From Larix kaempferi (taxonomy: Eukaryota > Streptophyta > Pinopsida > Pinales > Pinaceae): 64,000 nt of DNA. The first letter of the stretch is position 1. Every line of letters begins with the position of its first letter. A model generated the notes under the pieces. The model did not search any database. It was not told the origin of the DNA and saw only the letters and a list, made by a program, of their open reading frames with translations. Positions 21,363 through 32,381 of the stretch are shown here, one piece after another. Position numbers and translations under genes: made by a program. Where the stretch lies: assembly GCA_027924585.1 (NCBI GenBank), contig BSBM01001719.1, forward strand, positions 8,428,001 to 8,492,000. The letters run 5' to 3'.

Positions 21363-24300
21363 ATGTCAACCAATAATGACAATGATCAAATCAATGCACG
21401 CAGAAGAGTTCTCTATGCTCAAAAGAAAAAGGATAACAACAAGCGTCAACGCCTTCTATATAGAGTTGCTCGTCAACTTGTTCATATCCCTTCTCCGTTT
21501 CACGTTGTTCAATCTCCCCTGACACCTTCTGCACCATCTGCATCCATACCAACACATCCAACAAATAGTGACCTACATGGTGCACAACAACGGTTCCGTA
21601 CAATATTGGACAAACTATCTCCCATGAATGTATGCTCTATATGCATGGAGTCTTATCCTAGAATTAAAACAAAACAATATTCTGGTGCATATGCATGTGC
21701 TTGTTGTATTGCAAAAAAAAAATGGCCACCAATATTCCTTTGCAAACAACATGGATCCTGGGATACAACCACTAGTGCTATCCATCCTTACTCAAGGTTA
21801 AGAAATGCTCATTGCTCGTGTTAACCCAATTTTACAAGTCACTCATGCTCGTGGGGGACAATATACATATTCTAGCCATACTATTAGCTTTCCAAAAAAC
21901 ATTACTAGCATCACTACTCTGCTCCCTCGATTACTCTCAGACATTGACATCCTTATTGTTCGTAAATGTAGTCCTACGAAGAAGCCTTATGACCTCTTTC
22001 TTAGTCGAACACGTGTTCTTGCTGCTCTCCAATACAAGCTTTCAAATGACCCCTACTACAAATATGTTCAAGTTAACTCAACTGCATTATCTTCTTTTCC
22101 TATTGAACCAACCGACATTTTGTCCCTCCTTCGTCATGCCACCACCAATGAAACCCCACTTGTTCAATCACCCAGCTTCCTTGAACCCCATGAAGAACAA
22201 TCCTCCTCCTTTATATCTACACAAACAAATTGTAGAACTGAGGTTGATGAAATCAAATGCTTCTTAGGCACAAGTAATGCACCAAATCTACCGTCCATTG
22301 ATTGGGCCCCAATAGACATTTCACCTATCAATGAGTACAACACAATAGGCCTCCTCTCAATGGCCTTCCCAACCTTGTTTCCCACTGGAGTCGCAATGCT
22401 TAAACAACCACACATTCAAGAGGTTGGTATGGACAATTATGCATTGCACCTTCTTCGATACCATGACAATAGATTCGGCCAACATCCTCGTTTCCGTTAT
22501 TACATATATAACCTCATTATGCGCCATCGTAGCCATTCTACTGCTTATGTGTTTGTAAAGCACAACATTGAAGATACATTGCCTCCAACAATTACAGAAC
22601 TTGTACAACAATTACAAGACTTGCCGGATGCCAAAATTGCAGAGCAAGTCATGTGCTTTGGCTCAACACTTCGTGGGACGCGCTCCTACTGGAACAAAAG
22701 CAGGTGTGAACTAACTGACATGATCACGCAACAAGGGACACCAACATTCTTCTTCACTCTTAGCACAACTGACACAAAGTGGCCTGATCTACATTCTTTG
22801 ATGCCTGGATAAGGTCCACTCACTTCAAATCAACAACACCAATGGAGAATTTGAAAACTTATAAGCAATCCACACATTGCATCTCAATACATGGACAATA
22901 GATTCAAAGTATTCCTGGAAGAGGTTCTTCAAAAAGGCCTTTCTACAAAAGACTACCGGTGCAAGTTGGTAACAAATCATATTCCCATTGAAGTTCAATG
23001 TATTCAAAACCTCAAATGTTCATTCTTGATATTTATAATTTTCCATATAGGTATGAATGGCAACACAACGGATCTGCGCATATACATGGTTTCTTGTGGC
23101 TGGATGATGCACCCAATATGGACACATTAAACTAGGCAGATGCTACCAAGGTTGAAGATGCAAGACTATACTTTGACAAGTTTGCTACAGCATGGAATCC
23201 TCGAGTCAACCATTTGCAAACCCCATGCTTCCAAGCCTCTACTATAATTGATCCATGCACCATTGGAACAAATTCAATACTTGCAACAAATCACTTAGAT
23301 GACTATGAAGAACTTGTTAATTGTGTCCAAAGGCACACGAAATGCTCAGAATCTTCTTGCCTCTGCAAAAAAGGATCCTCTCTTCAATGTCGTTACGGCT
23401 TCCCCTTTGATCTACAACCTGCCTCTTCCTTATTCATTGATGCAAATGGCCGGAAAACCTACAAGCCTGCAAGGAAAGATGCCTTCCTAAATATTCACAA
23501 CCCTACCGTGCTGTCTATTTGGCGAGCTAATGTTGATTGCCAACCTGTTCTCTCTAGACATGTTGTCCTCAAATATATTTCAAAATATGCAACAAAGGTA
23601 GAGACCAAATCAGAAAGTTACCATGCACTTCTTTCTTGTCTTGCACATGCAACTCCAACAGATTCCCCCATACTTCAACCAATAAGACGTTTATTGTCAG
23701 AGACTGTTGCAGATCGAGACATTGGCGCACAAGAGACCTGCCACATGCTCCAAAAACTCCCTCTTTGTCTTTGAAGTTATTCCTTTCTATCCTTGAATGT
23801 TAGCCAAAGTATTTTCCACCGTATTTCCAATGAATCTCTTGACACCCACCAACACCCACCTTCATTTCTAACTACATGCAACGACCCCCTGCACTCGAAC
23901 AAATAACCCTTCTTGAAGTTGCTCGCTCTTGGTCATACTTAGCTCATAGAAAGCACTCCCCATGGAAACCAATTTACCCTCACAAAATTGTTCGTGTCTT
24001 TCCTCGCTTCACTACCATTCCACCAATTATTGCAAATTCCTTTGTTGCCTTTTGTTGGATTGAGCTCCTCCTATACAAACCTTTTCGCAATATCCACGAT
24101 GACATTGGATCCACAGCATTGGACATAACTTCTAATTGGATTTGCATTAAAGACAGATACAATGCATGGCATGTTAATCGTTTACCAGAAACCCCCAGTA
24201 CACCTCCCTCCGATGACTCTACTCCTGCTTTCAACCACTTTCCCTCAGCCCCTGCCATGGATGAATGGGAACTCCTTTCTCAACTCCACCGTGGAAACAA

Positions 24301-25838
24301 CCTCTATGTTGATTACCTTGACATGCTTGGCCATCGTGACTTTGAAAAAGAACACAATTGAACCGAAAATCATATTCCTTCACACATGCATGCAACAACC
24401 ATATCATTCACTGACCTTAATCGATTGTCCACTCCTGTACAACCAGAAACCTCTTCATCTTCATGTTCTCCTTCCTCCTTGTCTCTCACACAACGAATGG
24501 CCTTCGATCTTATCATAGCACACTCCACAAATGATACAAGCCCTCCTCCACTCAAAATGGTCATTCAAGGCATTGCAGGAACATGAAAGTCTTTCTTGAT
24601 TTCTTGCCTTAGATCTGCAACATGCCTCTGCCGACAAACCTTCACCCTTGCTCCTCCTTGCTCCCACAGGTATTGTTGCCTTTAACATACATGCGCTTAC
24701 AATACACTCTGCACTTCGCATACCCATTACTGAGATGCACCCTCTTGAAGGCCAATCCCTTTCGAGCTTCCAAGAACAATTTCACCATATCCGATACATC
24801 ATCATTGATGAAATGAGTTTCGTTGGCCCAAAAATGTTGACTCGTATGGATGATCGCTTACGTCAAGCCTTCCCTTCTCAATGGACAACCCCCTTTGGTG
24901 GTTTCTCTATCATCTTCCTTGGTGACTTTGGAGAACTACCCCCTGTAAAGGACATTCCCATGTATGTTGGAGCATCACGAGGAAATGCTCTATGGTGTAC
25001 ATTTAACACTTTTGTCACTCTTTCAACCATCTTTCGACAACAAGGCAACACTCCTTCTCAAGTTTCCTTTCGTAAACTCTTGCTGAATCTTCGAAATGCA
25101 ACACAAACTCTTGAAGATTGGAACCTCCTCATGTCAAGGACACCTTCGTCCCTTTCACATGAAGAGAATAATACATTTGACCAATGCACTCATTTGTACA
25201 CAACTAATACCTCCGTTGCATTGCATAACAAACAAATGCTCAAACTCCTTAACATGCCAATTCCACATTGCTTTGCAGAGCAAAAGAAAGAACATGTGCA
25301 TACCTCAATAGATGATGAACAACTTCCATTCAAGGTTCTACTAGCAATTGGTCAACAAGTCATGTTGACAACCAACTTGTGTGTCTCAACAGGCCTTGTA
25401 AATGGATCACTTGGAAAAGTTATTGCAATTGTCTACAACTCCAATAATCAACCACCTACATTGCCATGCTATGTTGTAATTGACTTTTTCGACTACGAAG
25501 GCCCCCCATGGGATTCTTCCAATCCAAATTATGTCCCTATCCCTCCTATAACAAGGGGTTCACGGAGGAAAGTACCACTTCAAATGGCATGGGGTTTAAC
25601 AATCCATAAAGCACAAGGGATAACCCTCCAAAATGCAACAATAGATATTGGAAACATTGACCGACAAGGCCTTACATTCACTGCAACATCAAGAGCTAAG
25701 TCTTTACCAGGCCTTCACATATCTCCACCTTTTTCCTTCTTTAGGTATTCTCGAATGAAAGATAGTCCCTATGTGCAACGCAGAATAGAAGAAGAGAAGT
25801 TGGTTGCTTCAAAGTCTTTGCAGCCACCTACTGCATAA
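21363..25838 (+). pseudogene. Helitron Rep-helicase (HUH endonuclease plus PIF1-like helicase), broken
   Basis: Rolling-circle transposase of Helitrons. N-terminus (21363-21824): Arg/Lys-rich, then Cys pairs CSICMES and CACCIAKKKWP. After a frameshift, a Helitron N-terminal helicase-like domain runs 21805-22812 (IGLLSMAFPTLFP, CFGSTLRGTRSYW, TPTFFFTLS). A 92-nt intron (22959-23050) joins KDYR to YEWQHNGSAHIHGFLWLDDAP; the HUH box HIH is at 23079-23087. The two-tyrosine motif KYISKYATK is at 23571-23597, then DRDIGAQETCHMLQKLPL. The helicase (24386-25838) has Walker A GIAGT*KS with TGA at 24584-24586 replacing Gly, APTGIVAFNIHALTIHS, Walker B IIIDEMSFVG, FLGDFGELPP, GLTIHKAQGITL and ATSRAK. 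Lesions: frameshifts near 21800, 22815 and 24620, TAG at 23133-23135 (probably from Trp), a break near 23774, and TGA at 24359. The last 396 codons are open. Confidence 0.92.
22959..23050 (+). other. Putative intron in the Rep domain (92 nt)
   Basis: Donor GTGCAAG and acceptor CCATATAG bound an AT-rich 92-nt stretch (phase 2). Removing it joins KDYR directly to YEWQ, giving the family-typical DYxYEWQ just before the HUH box, whereas the unspliced reading has no family match. Strong for an inference from sequence alone. Confidence 0.75.
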
Positions 25839-26197
25839 AGTTAGATTCCTGGTCGTTTGCATCTATACTTTCCATACCTATTACTTTACTAACTTCTTCT
25901 TATTGCAAAATGAATTTTATATTTTTTTCATATCTTATATTCTTATTGCTACCATCATTGAATATTTGGCTATAGAAGAGAAGAGAATACTACTGTATAA
26001 AGAAAACAAGAGATTTAATCCTCATATCAACATTTTTCTTGTACTACTCTATCTTATCTACTTCAATGTGTTCTCATAACTTTTTTCAAACCAACCACAT
26101 CACAACATTTCATTTCATGTTAGTCTTTTTTGCAATAAATATAAATCGTCCCAATATATATACTTCACTATGCTACAATGCATTGTTTAAATATATA
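25839..26197. other. Spacer after Rep-helicase
   Basis: AT-rich; no gene, hairpin or TCGAC cluster seen. The right inverted-repeat arm begins at its end. Confidence 0.55.
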
Positions 26198-26892
26198 AGT
26201 TTTATTGCGTGCAAAAGTTATGCTTTAATGCTTTGTTGAAATGCCTTGAAAAATATGTTATGTCTTGTTACCTAATATGCACCAATGATGCCATCGACCA
26301 AAAAACGTCAAACGGTCGAGATGCATGGTCAGTCGTTTCTCTATATCTTCAGCAAGCTCTTAAATACACATGATTATAGTATCCAAGTCGACAGCCGACT
26401 ACTTGTCTTCATTGTCGGTGGTTGACAATTTCAATAAAGTTATCTACATTTAATCGTCGCCTTTTTTGGTCGTCGATCTTTTTATCTCAAACAAAGCACT
26501 CTTAGTCAATTCTAATGCTGGTCACCTTGCATATTTGACATAAGCAAGAATATCATCCTGTTCCACGCTCAATCATTGGTCACTGCTCAATGGACGCTCC
26601 ACGGAATTCAATGGTGGCAAAACTTTCTTGTTGACTATTCTTCAATTATCGCAACAACTATATGCTCGAATGCCTAACCCTCATGGTTTACACAAGGACT
26701 ACTCACCATTGTGGATATTAATGTATTTTACAGACAAAGGATAAATCATTGATAATTTTCTTTGTATTTGCAATTATTCTGTCAAGCAGTATTAACTATG
26801 TGGTCGAATTTAATGGACATTTCGTTTTGCTCTGATCCGCCAATATTTCTAATAAATTCTTTTGAAAACCTTGTTTTTAAATTTCCTATGAC
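26198..26892. repeat. Long inverted repeat flanking the Helitron genes, right arm
   Basis: Reverse complement of 16636-17480, shortened by an internal deletion between GGTG repeats (junction near 26280). The arms enclose about 8.7 kb holding the RPA1-like and Rep-helicase genes. Confidence 0.85.
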
Positions 26893-27332
26893 GATTTTCT
26901 TTTTAAAGTGGTCATTTTTTGTAAAAGAGTCGAATCTTTGAAAACTAGTCGAAGATCGACTGCTTTAATGGCCTCGATATATTTGCTTGGTTGACATCCT
27001 TATTTTGGTCGGTTTTCAACACCAGCTCAGTAAAAAGTAGTTGATGTAATCAATATGGTCGATACCCTACTGGTTGATATTTTGTTCGATGGGTCGAAGT
27101 ATGTAAAAGTCTTTGTAAATCAACTTGGTTTTGTTGCAGACCATTATCAATCTAGTTATGCGACCAAAAGAGAGTTTTGGTCGACAAATGTGAAATAGTA
27201 TATGTTAAACTTGAGTCTTGTCTTATGATGGTTGTCTCCATAGTATATGTTTGATGATACTTTTCAAATTTGGTCAAATATAACTAATGTATGTGGTCGA
27301 CGAATTTGGTCGATCCTCAAGTCTGGTCGAAA
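26893..27332. repeat. TCGAC-rich block, right side
   Basis: No gene. GTCGA/TCGAC motifs are again dense. The stretch 27175-27230 repeats the GCGACCAAAAGAGAGTTTT to TATGTTAAA segment seen at 14530-14580, in the same orientation. Confidence 0.7.
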
Positions 27333-27376
27333 CAAGCTTGGTCGAGTCGACTACAAAGTGACTTTATCTATACTGT
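27333..27376. repeat. Candidate terminal inverted repeat, right arm (44 bp)
   Basis: Reverse complement of 15123-15166. Together the pair would bound a 12.25-kb unit (15123-27376) that contains both Helitron genes but not the coiled-coil gene at 27529. Confidence 0.7.
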
Positions 27377-27528
27377 AATATAATACTTAGATATAATCAT
27401 ATTAATTTATACCTAAAGATTCATTAGTATAATAAAGTATCATATCAATTTCATACCTTGAATATTACGTAGCTTGTAAACATTTCAGTGAAAATTCCTC
27501 ATTTTTGACATTGTATGTTTTCAAATCA

Positions 27529-30500
27529 GGCATGTCTAAAGAAACCGAAAAAAGAAAGGCCAAGCAGATCGAGCTTCAAGAAGAAACAACTCCAAAAATA
27601 CAAATCGAAACACTATTTGAAGACACAAAACCCATAATAGGAAGCACCCTTGAGTTTAAATGGGGCCAACTGTACATAGACATCAAAGACGATAAAATAC
27701 CTAATTCAACCATCGAAGAAGGCATAATTTATCAAAACATCAAAAGGTCCGGACTTTACAAGGTAGCTACACGGACAAAATTGTTTCCCTGCTCATAGGT
27801 CATTGTGTGGATTTTGCCCCATGTAGATACTACTAGAAAAATCATTTCAAATGCCATTGGAGGAGGGCTTGCATCCTTCCAGCCAGTCTACCTTGTAGCA
27901 GCATACAGGCTGCATACATCCAAAGTATTCCTAACTGACGATTGGGTAAGACGTGCCAATATAGATAATGCTGAATGTGTAAGGAAAATGCTCCCACCAG
28001 ACAAACAACTTAGACCCAAATGTAAAGGGCAATATGACATCGAAAACTTAACGATGCCCTATAGAATCATAGTTCTATTGTTGAGCAGACTCTTTGGTCA
28101 ACCAAACGCCAACATCTATAAAATCAGTTGGATTCCATTGATATACCATGTTTCCACACATGGTACAGTCTTCAATTGGGCACATATCATTTTAGACAGT
28201 ATGGCATCAACCATTTCTACAACTCAAATCGGCCTTTCACAAGGGAAGTCACAATTCTTCATGTCTGGTTACCTCATCGATTGTATATTAGTCAACTACC
28301 CTTTTCCTAATTTGTAATGTACTTGGAATCCGAATGAGACTCCCATTCATGTAGCATATTAGATAACTTGGGCACACCGATATGCAGGCTACTACAAATT
28401 ACTATGCGAAGAACTAATCATGCCCCTTTATTCACTGGTCTTCAATAAAGAAGCAAATTGTATGTCAGACAATGCCTTGGATGTAATAGTTGAATATGGA
28501 GACTATTACTTCTCATCAGAAGGCACATACATTAGAATGTATGGAGGCACCCAACCTCCTTCTCTATTTCCGAAATATGTTATAGATTACATAGTGCCTA
28601 AAGAAGCGATAAGACAAGTGTGCATCAATCAACATTGGTGGATACAAATTTCCTAAGATAAAGGCAGTTGAAGCCTTCATTTCAGACTTGCAACCTTTTC
28701 ACTTTGGAACTAAACTTTTTGTAAGAAACGACAAGAAAGGCAAGGTGGCTAAACATTGTGCTTCTTGTAACATCACTTTTCAGTATTCGAATCACTTTCT
28801 CAAAGAAGAGGAAATATATAAAAGGGTAAACAATATGACAACACTGCACAACAAACTAAATCCGAAGAGTGCATCTACTTCTACCCAAACTACAACCAAA
28901 GAAAAACAAGTAGAAATACATAAACAAAGTGAAGAGGCGAAAATACTACAAGAACAACTATGACTACAACAGGAAGAAGCACTGGAACAACAACAAAATG
29001 AAGCAAAAAAAAAAAACAACATCAAATACAACAAATGGAAAAAAAACATACAGAAAAAACACAAATTCTACACAACGAAGCCGAACAAGCCCGTTGTAAC
29101 AGAGAAGCTGAACATGCGCAAGATAAGGTCCAACATGCATATGGTCAAATTCCTGAATCCCGCCCGACTAGCCACAATCGACAAGTTCAGACAAAGAAAA
29201 CACGACCTCCCGACATATATCTACCAGCAAAAAGTAGTAGGGATCTCCAACCAATAGTTGAACAAAATCGACATCCACGCGACGGCGTGCAGAAATCCTA
29301 TCACACCAAATTAAATACCTTGTCAAATCATTCTTTGATGAAGCCATGTACTTCGCATTCTGCACCTCCTGGTGTCACCCCAACCGAACTTTTGAATCCA
29401 TCAGATACCTTACCACTCATACCAGAAATCTTGTCCGATTTAATCATTCGGAAACCGTCTAGCAGTTCCATTCCTAACACTCTCCCCCAATCGACAAAAC
29501 ACATCTGTCGCCGACTCATTAAGTCGCTACTAGTATACCAATCCCCACCCCTGCCAACGGGACCACAACAACATCAAAGATAATGCAACTTCTCAAGCCA
29601 GTAGCACAAACAACTAAAGCACCAGTTGAGCCACTAGAACAAGCAAAACAAGGAACAACTGAAAAAGTACACTCGACAAACACAGTAGTCATATCAAGTA
29701 GACCAAAAGAAGAGACAAAACAACCATCAGAAATAGTCGAGACACAAAAACACGTAGAACAACAATTGGCAGTCCCAAAATGTCAAGGAAAATTCAAGAA
29801 AAAGCAAGCTAAGGACAAGTGACGCCATCAGAAAAATCTTCAGCAATAGCATCAACATCTGGACCACATATCTCAATTGGGTCTCTTATTTGTACATCTC
29901 GACCAATTTGGGCCGATCTTGACATACCATCCACAAAAGGCACCACAAGTAGAACTCGATTTACTGACTGATGCAATCAACCGAGAATAGCTCGACATAA
30001 ACAACTAGCAGAAGAAGACCGCGTTCACTAGCTGAAAGAAGAACAAACTGTATTTTTGACAAAGTGTCAAGACTTAGCGCAACAGGTCATACCAATTCCA
30101 GTTAGCTTCACCAATACTAGCACACTTGATAAAGCATTTCAGTTGTTCCAATCTGTAGTGTCGGCATTATCTAAACAACTCTCTAGGGAGTCACTGATGT
30201 GGAAACAGTTTGAAGCATTCAAGTCAACACACGATCAGCTCATCCAGTATAATCATCAAGCAGAGACAACAAACAACTTTCTCCGCAAGTGGTACAAACA
30301 TTATGGCAACGTCTTTAGACAAATGCAACAGACTCGGGGCTTAATTAACACTCTTCATCAACAACACCGAGTAGCCGATAAAACCATGGCCCCAATTATT
30401 GAGGAACAACTGATAATTGAAAACATAAAGTTGGAGAAACTAGAAAAAAGTGAACAACAGTGGTTGAGCCACGCCCGTCATAACCTTCACAGAGTACAAC

Positions 30501-30763
30501 AACCTTGACCACATTTTAAAACACCGTTTTCAGCTGCCAACGAGAAAATAGAGCTTTTGGGTCCTGACCTAATTCATCTACAAGGCAGAACTACTCAAGA
30601 ACACATAGCTAACTTGTCCATCCTTACAACACTTACTATCGAAATCCAAAGCACACTGCACCATTGGAAGACCTTCCAGCACCACATGTCTGTTTTAGCT
30701 GAAGCAATTGTCAACGTTTGTGTACAGCAACAAGCAACGACCAATTCCAGTTCCAGTCTGTAG
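27529..30763 (+). pseudogene. Unrecognised protein: helical core plus Gln/Glu-rich coiled coil (copy A, broken)
   Basis: I do not recognise this family with confidence. The ATG at 27529 follows an acceptor-like TTTTCAAATCAG. The N-terminus is Lys/Glu-rich (MSKETEKRKAKQIE). The core is hydrophobic and helical, with RIIVLLLSRLFG, STHGTVFNWAHIILDSM, GKSQFFMSGYLIDCILV and YYKLLCEELIMPLYS. A Cys pair (CASCNITF, near 28770) leads into a Gln/Glu-rich coiled coil (28890-29120). Pro/Ser/Thr-rich linkers (29150-29820) and a final helical region (30056-30763) follow. Lesions: TAG 27796-27798, TAA 28315-28317, TAG 28360-28362, frameshifts near 28640 and in the A-run at 29006-29018, TGA near 28963, and breaks between 29820 and 30056. 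Copy B at 33700-36088 shares FNWA, CE.I and VPKE/IPKE landmarks. A distant relation to the so-called putative plant transposon protein domain is possible but unproven. Confidence 0.55.
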
Positions 30764-30824
30764 AGAAGTTTTGTTCAGTCATTTTGCACATCTCCTCCTT
30801 TCTTCGCGACAAAGAAAGATTTTG

Positions 30825-30990
30825 ATAAGACAGAGATGTTGAAAGAGCCAACTATTTCCAATGTAAGTCGATAGGTCGGAACGAGCCAGTGAAGAGCATA
30901 CGACCTTTTTTGATAAGAGGGAGATGTTGAAAGAGCCAATTATTTCGAATGTGCATTGGCCCAGTGAAGAGTCAGTCCTCGACCTTTATT
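30825..30990. repeat. 90-bp tandem duplication with polypurine/LTR-start look
   Basis: Two copies contain TTTTGATAAG, A(G)AGGGAGATGTTGAAAGAG and CCAGTGAAGAG. The string AAGAGGGAGA directly before TGTTG resembles a polypurine tract followed by an LTR start on the plus strand, just downstream of the coiled-coil gene. No LTR mate was found. Confidence 0.6.
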
Positions 30991-31149
30991 GACCCGCAAC
31001 CTTCATCTGCTAAAAGCACCATCGACATTAATTTGCATACAAAAAGTCATGTAATACTCGAAGGGATTCGACTAAGTGGTCGGAACCTTATCTGATCGGG
31101 GATCGAAGGGGTTCGAGTAAGTTTCCTTGTTTTGTTCCTCCTTCCCTAC

Positions 31150-31187
31150 CGACATTCATTTTTGCACCCAAAGGGACGAATGCTAGT
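31150..31187 (+). other. Candidate Helitron 3' terminus (CTAG, host T)
   Basis: CTAG at 31183-31186 is followed by T and by the resumed tandem array (TAAATACACACAATC against TATATACACACAATC in the intact unit). Upstream there is only a weak CCCAAAGGG hairpin and a CATTC/GAATG pair, so the terminal hairpin typical of Helitrons is not convincing. Confidence 0.4.
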
Positions 31188-31264
31188 AAATACACACAAT
31201 CACTCGAGCTCAACTCAATTGACAATATTTATGGTGAATATATATATTCAAGAAGAATATATAT
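31188..31264. repeat. Remainder of the 13455-13865 tandem array
   Basis: ATACACACAATCACTCGAGC, CAATTGACAATATTTATGG and TGAATATATATATTC match the array units near 13660-13718. It runs straight into the RPT3-like coding sequence. Confidence 0.85.
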
Positions 31265-32381
31265 ATCGAGTTCCTCAACATTCAAGGAGAATACGTGAAG
31301 GACGAAATGAAAAACCTGAATAAAGAACTTGCGATTGCACAGGAGGAGGTGAAGAAGGTCCAATCGGTCCCTTTGTCGATCAGGAAGTTCTTGGAGATGG
31401 TAGATGAGAACCACAGAATCATTGCTAAGGGCACCCCGTACTATGTGAGAATTCTGAGCACAATCAACAGAGAACTCCTGAAGCCCTCCACTTCGGTGGC
31501 GCTCCACCGCCACTCGAAAGCCGTGGTGCAGGTCCTGTCCCCGGAGTCCGCTTCGTCAATCGCCCTTCTCTCCCAGTCGGAAAAACCAGATGTGACCTAC
31601 AACGATATTGGAGGGTGCGACATACAGAAGCAAGAGATTCGGGAAGCCGTGGAGCTTCCATTGACAAATCCCAAGCTTTATAGGCAGATCGGAATTGACC
31701 CTCCGTGGGGCGTTCTTCTCCATGGCCCTCCAAGAACGGGGAAGACCATGCTTGCTAAGGCTGTTTACCACCATACCACTGCTTCCTTCATTCGAGTCGT
31801 CAGCTCTGAGTTCGTTCAGATGTATCTGGGCGAGGGTCCGAGGATGGTTCGTGATGTGTTTTGCCTTGCTAAAGAAAATGCACCTGCTATCATATTCATT
31901 GACGAGGTTGATGCAATTGCCATGGCCCGCTTTGATGCTCAATATGGAGCTGACAGGGAAGTTCAGAGGATTCTCATGGAGCTCTTAAGTCAGATGGATG
32001 GCTTTGATCAGTCTGTCAATGTGAAGGTAATCATGGCTACTAATAGAGCAGATACACTGGATCCCGCTCTTCTATGACTTGGAATAATTGATAGGAAAAT
32101 TGAATTCCCTCTGCCCGACAGGAGGCAGAAGCGCCTTGTTTTCCAGGTTTGCACAGCAAAAATGAACCTCAGTAGACCTCGAAGATTATGTAGCTCGCCC
32201 TGATAAAATTAGCGCTACGGAGATAGCTGCAATTTGCCAATCAGCCGGTATGCATGCCGTTCGCAAAAGCCGCTATGTTGTTATCCCTAGCGATTTTGAG
32301 AAGGTTTACAGAGCTCACGTTAAGAAACCGGACATCCTATTTGATTTCTACAAATCAGCAAACCCTAATAGGGATTCTTAA
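31265..32381 (+). pseudogene. RPT3: 26S proteasome regulatory ATPase RPT3-like, intronless, N-terminally truncated and broken
   Basis: RPT3 (subunit 6B) is an AAA+ ATPase of the 19S base that unfolds substrates for the proteasome. Homology starts abruptly at [17 protein letters not shown], so the first 40 or so residues are missing; no upstream exon is seen. It continues without introns: [31 protein letters not shown], Walker A GPPRTGKT (Gly to Arg), Walker [41 protein letters not shown]. There TGA (32075-32077) and two residue losses of identity replace the arginine-finger RPGRLDR segment (now *LGIIDR). A frameshift near 32175 shifts to [20 protein letters not shown] and the tail KKPDILFDFYK plus eight extra residues to TAA at 32379-32381. 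Intronless structure suggests a processed copy; a poly(A) tail is not visible. Confidence 0.93.

Larger units (their letters stand above)
13866..31186 (+). mobile_element. Composite insertion (about 17.3 kb) with Helitron genes, candidate giant Helitron
   Basis: The tandem array that stops at 13865 resumes at 31188-31190: the unit near 13650 reads GTGTGAATATATATT then ATATACACACAATC, and these halves now flank this block. The block has its own character: TCGAC/GTCGA motifs are dense, repeats are stacked at both sides, and it carries RPA1-like, Rep-helicase and coiled-coil genes. The right edge reads CTAG followed by T, matching the Helitron 3' rule (CTRR, host T). The left edge does not start with the expected TC, and I find no strong 3' hairpin, so the class of the outer element is inferred, not proven. 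It may be a nest of several elements. Confidence 0.6.

Noticed and set aside
26271-26275. CTAAT as the Helitron 3' end just after Rep-helicase
   Set aside because: It falls inside the right inverted-repeat arm, which matches the left arm across this point, and no hairpin precedes it.
28792-29064. Cys/Phe-rich minus-strand open frame
   Set aside because: Mirror image of the Gln/Glu-rich coiled-coil coding sequence on the plus strand.
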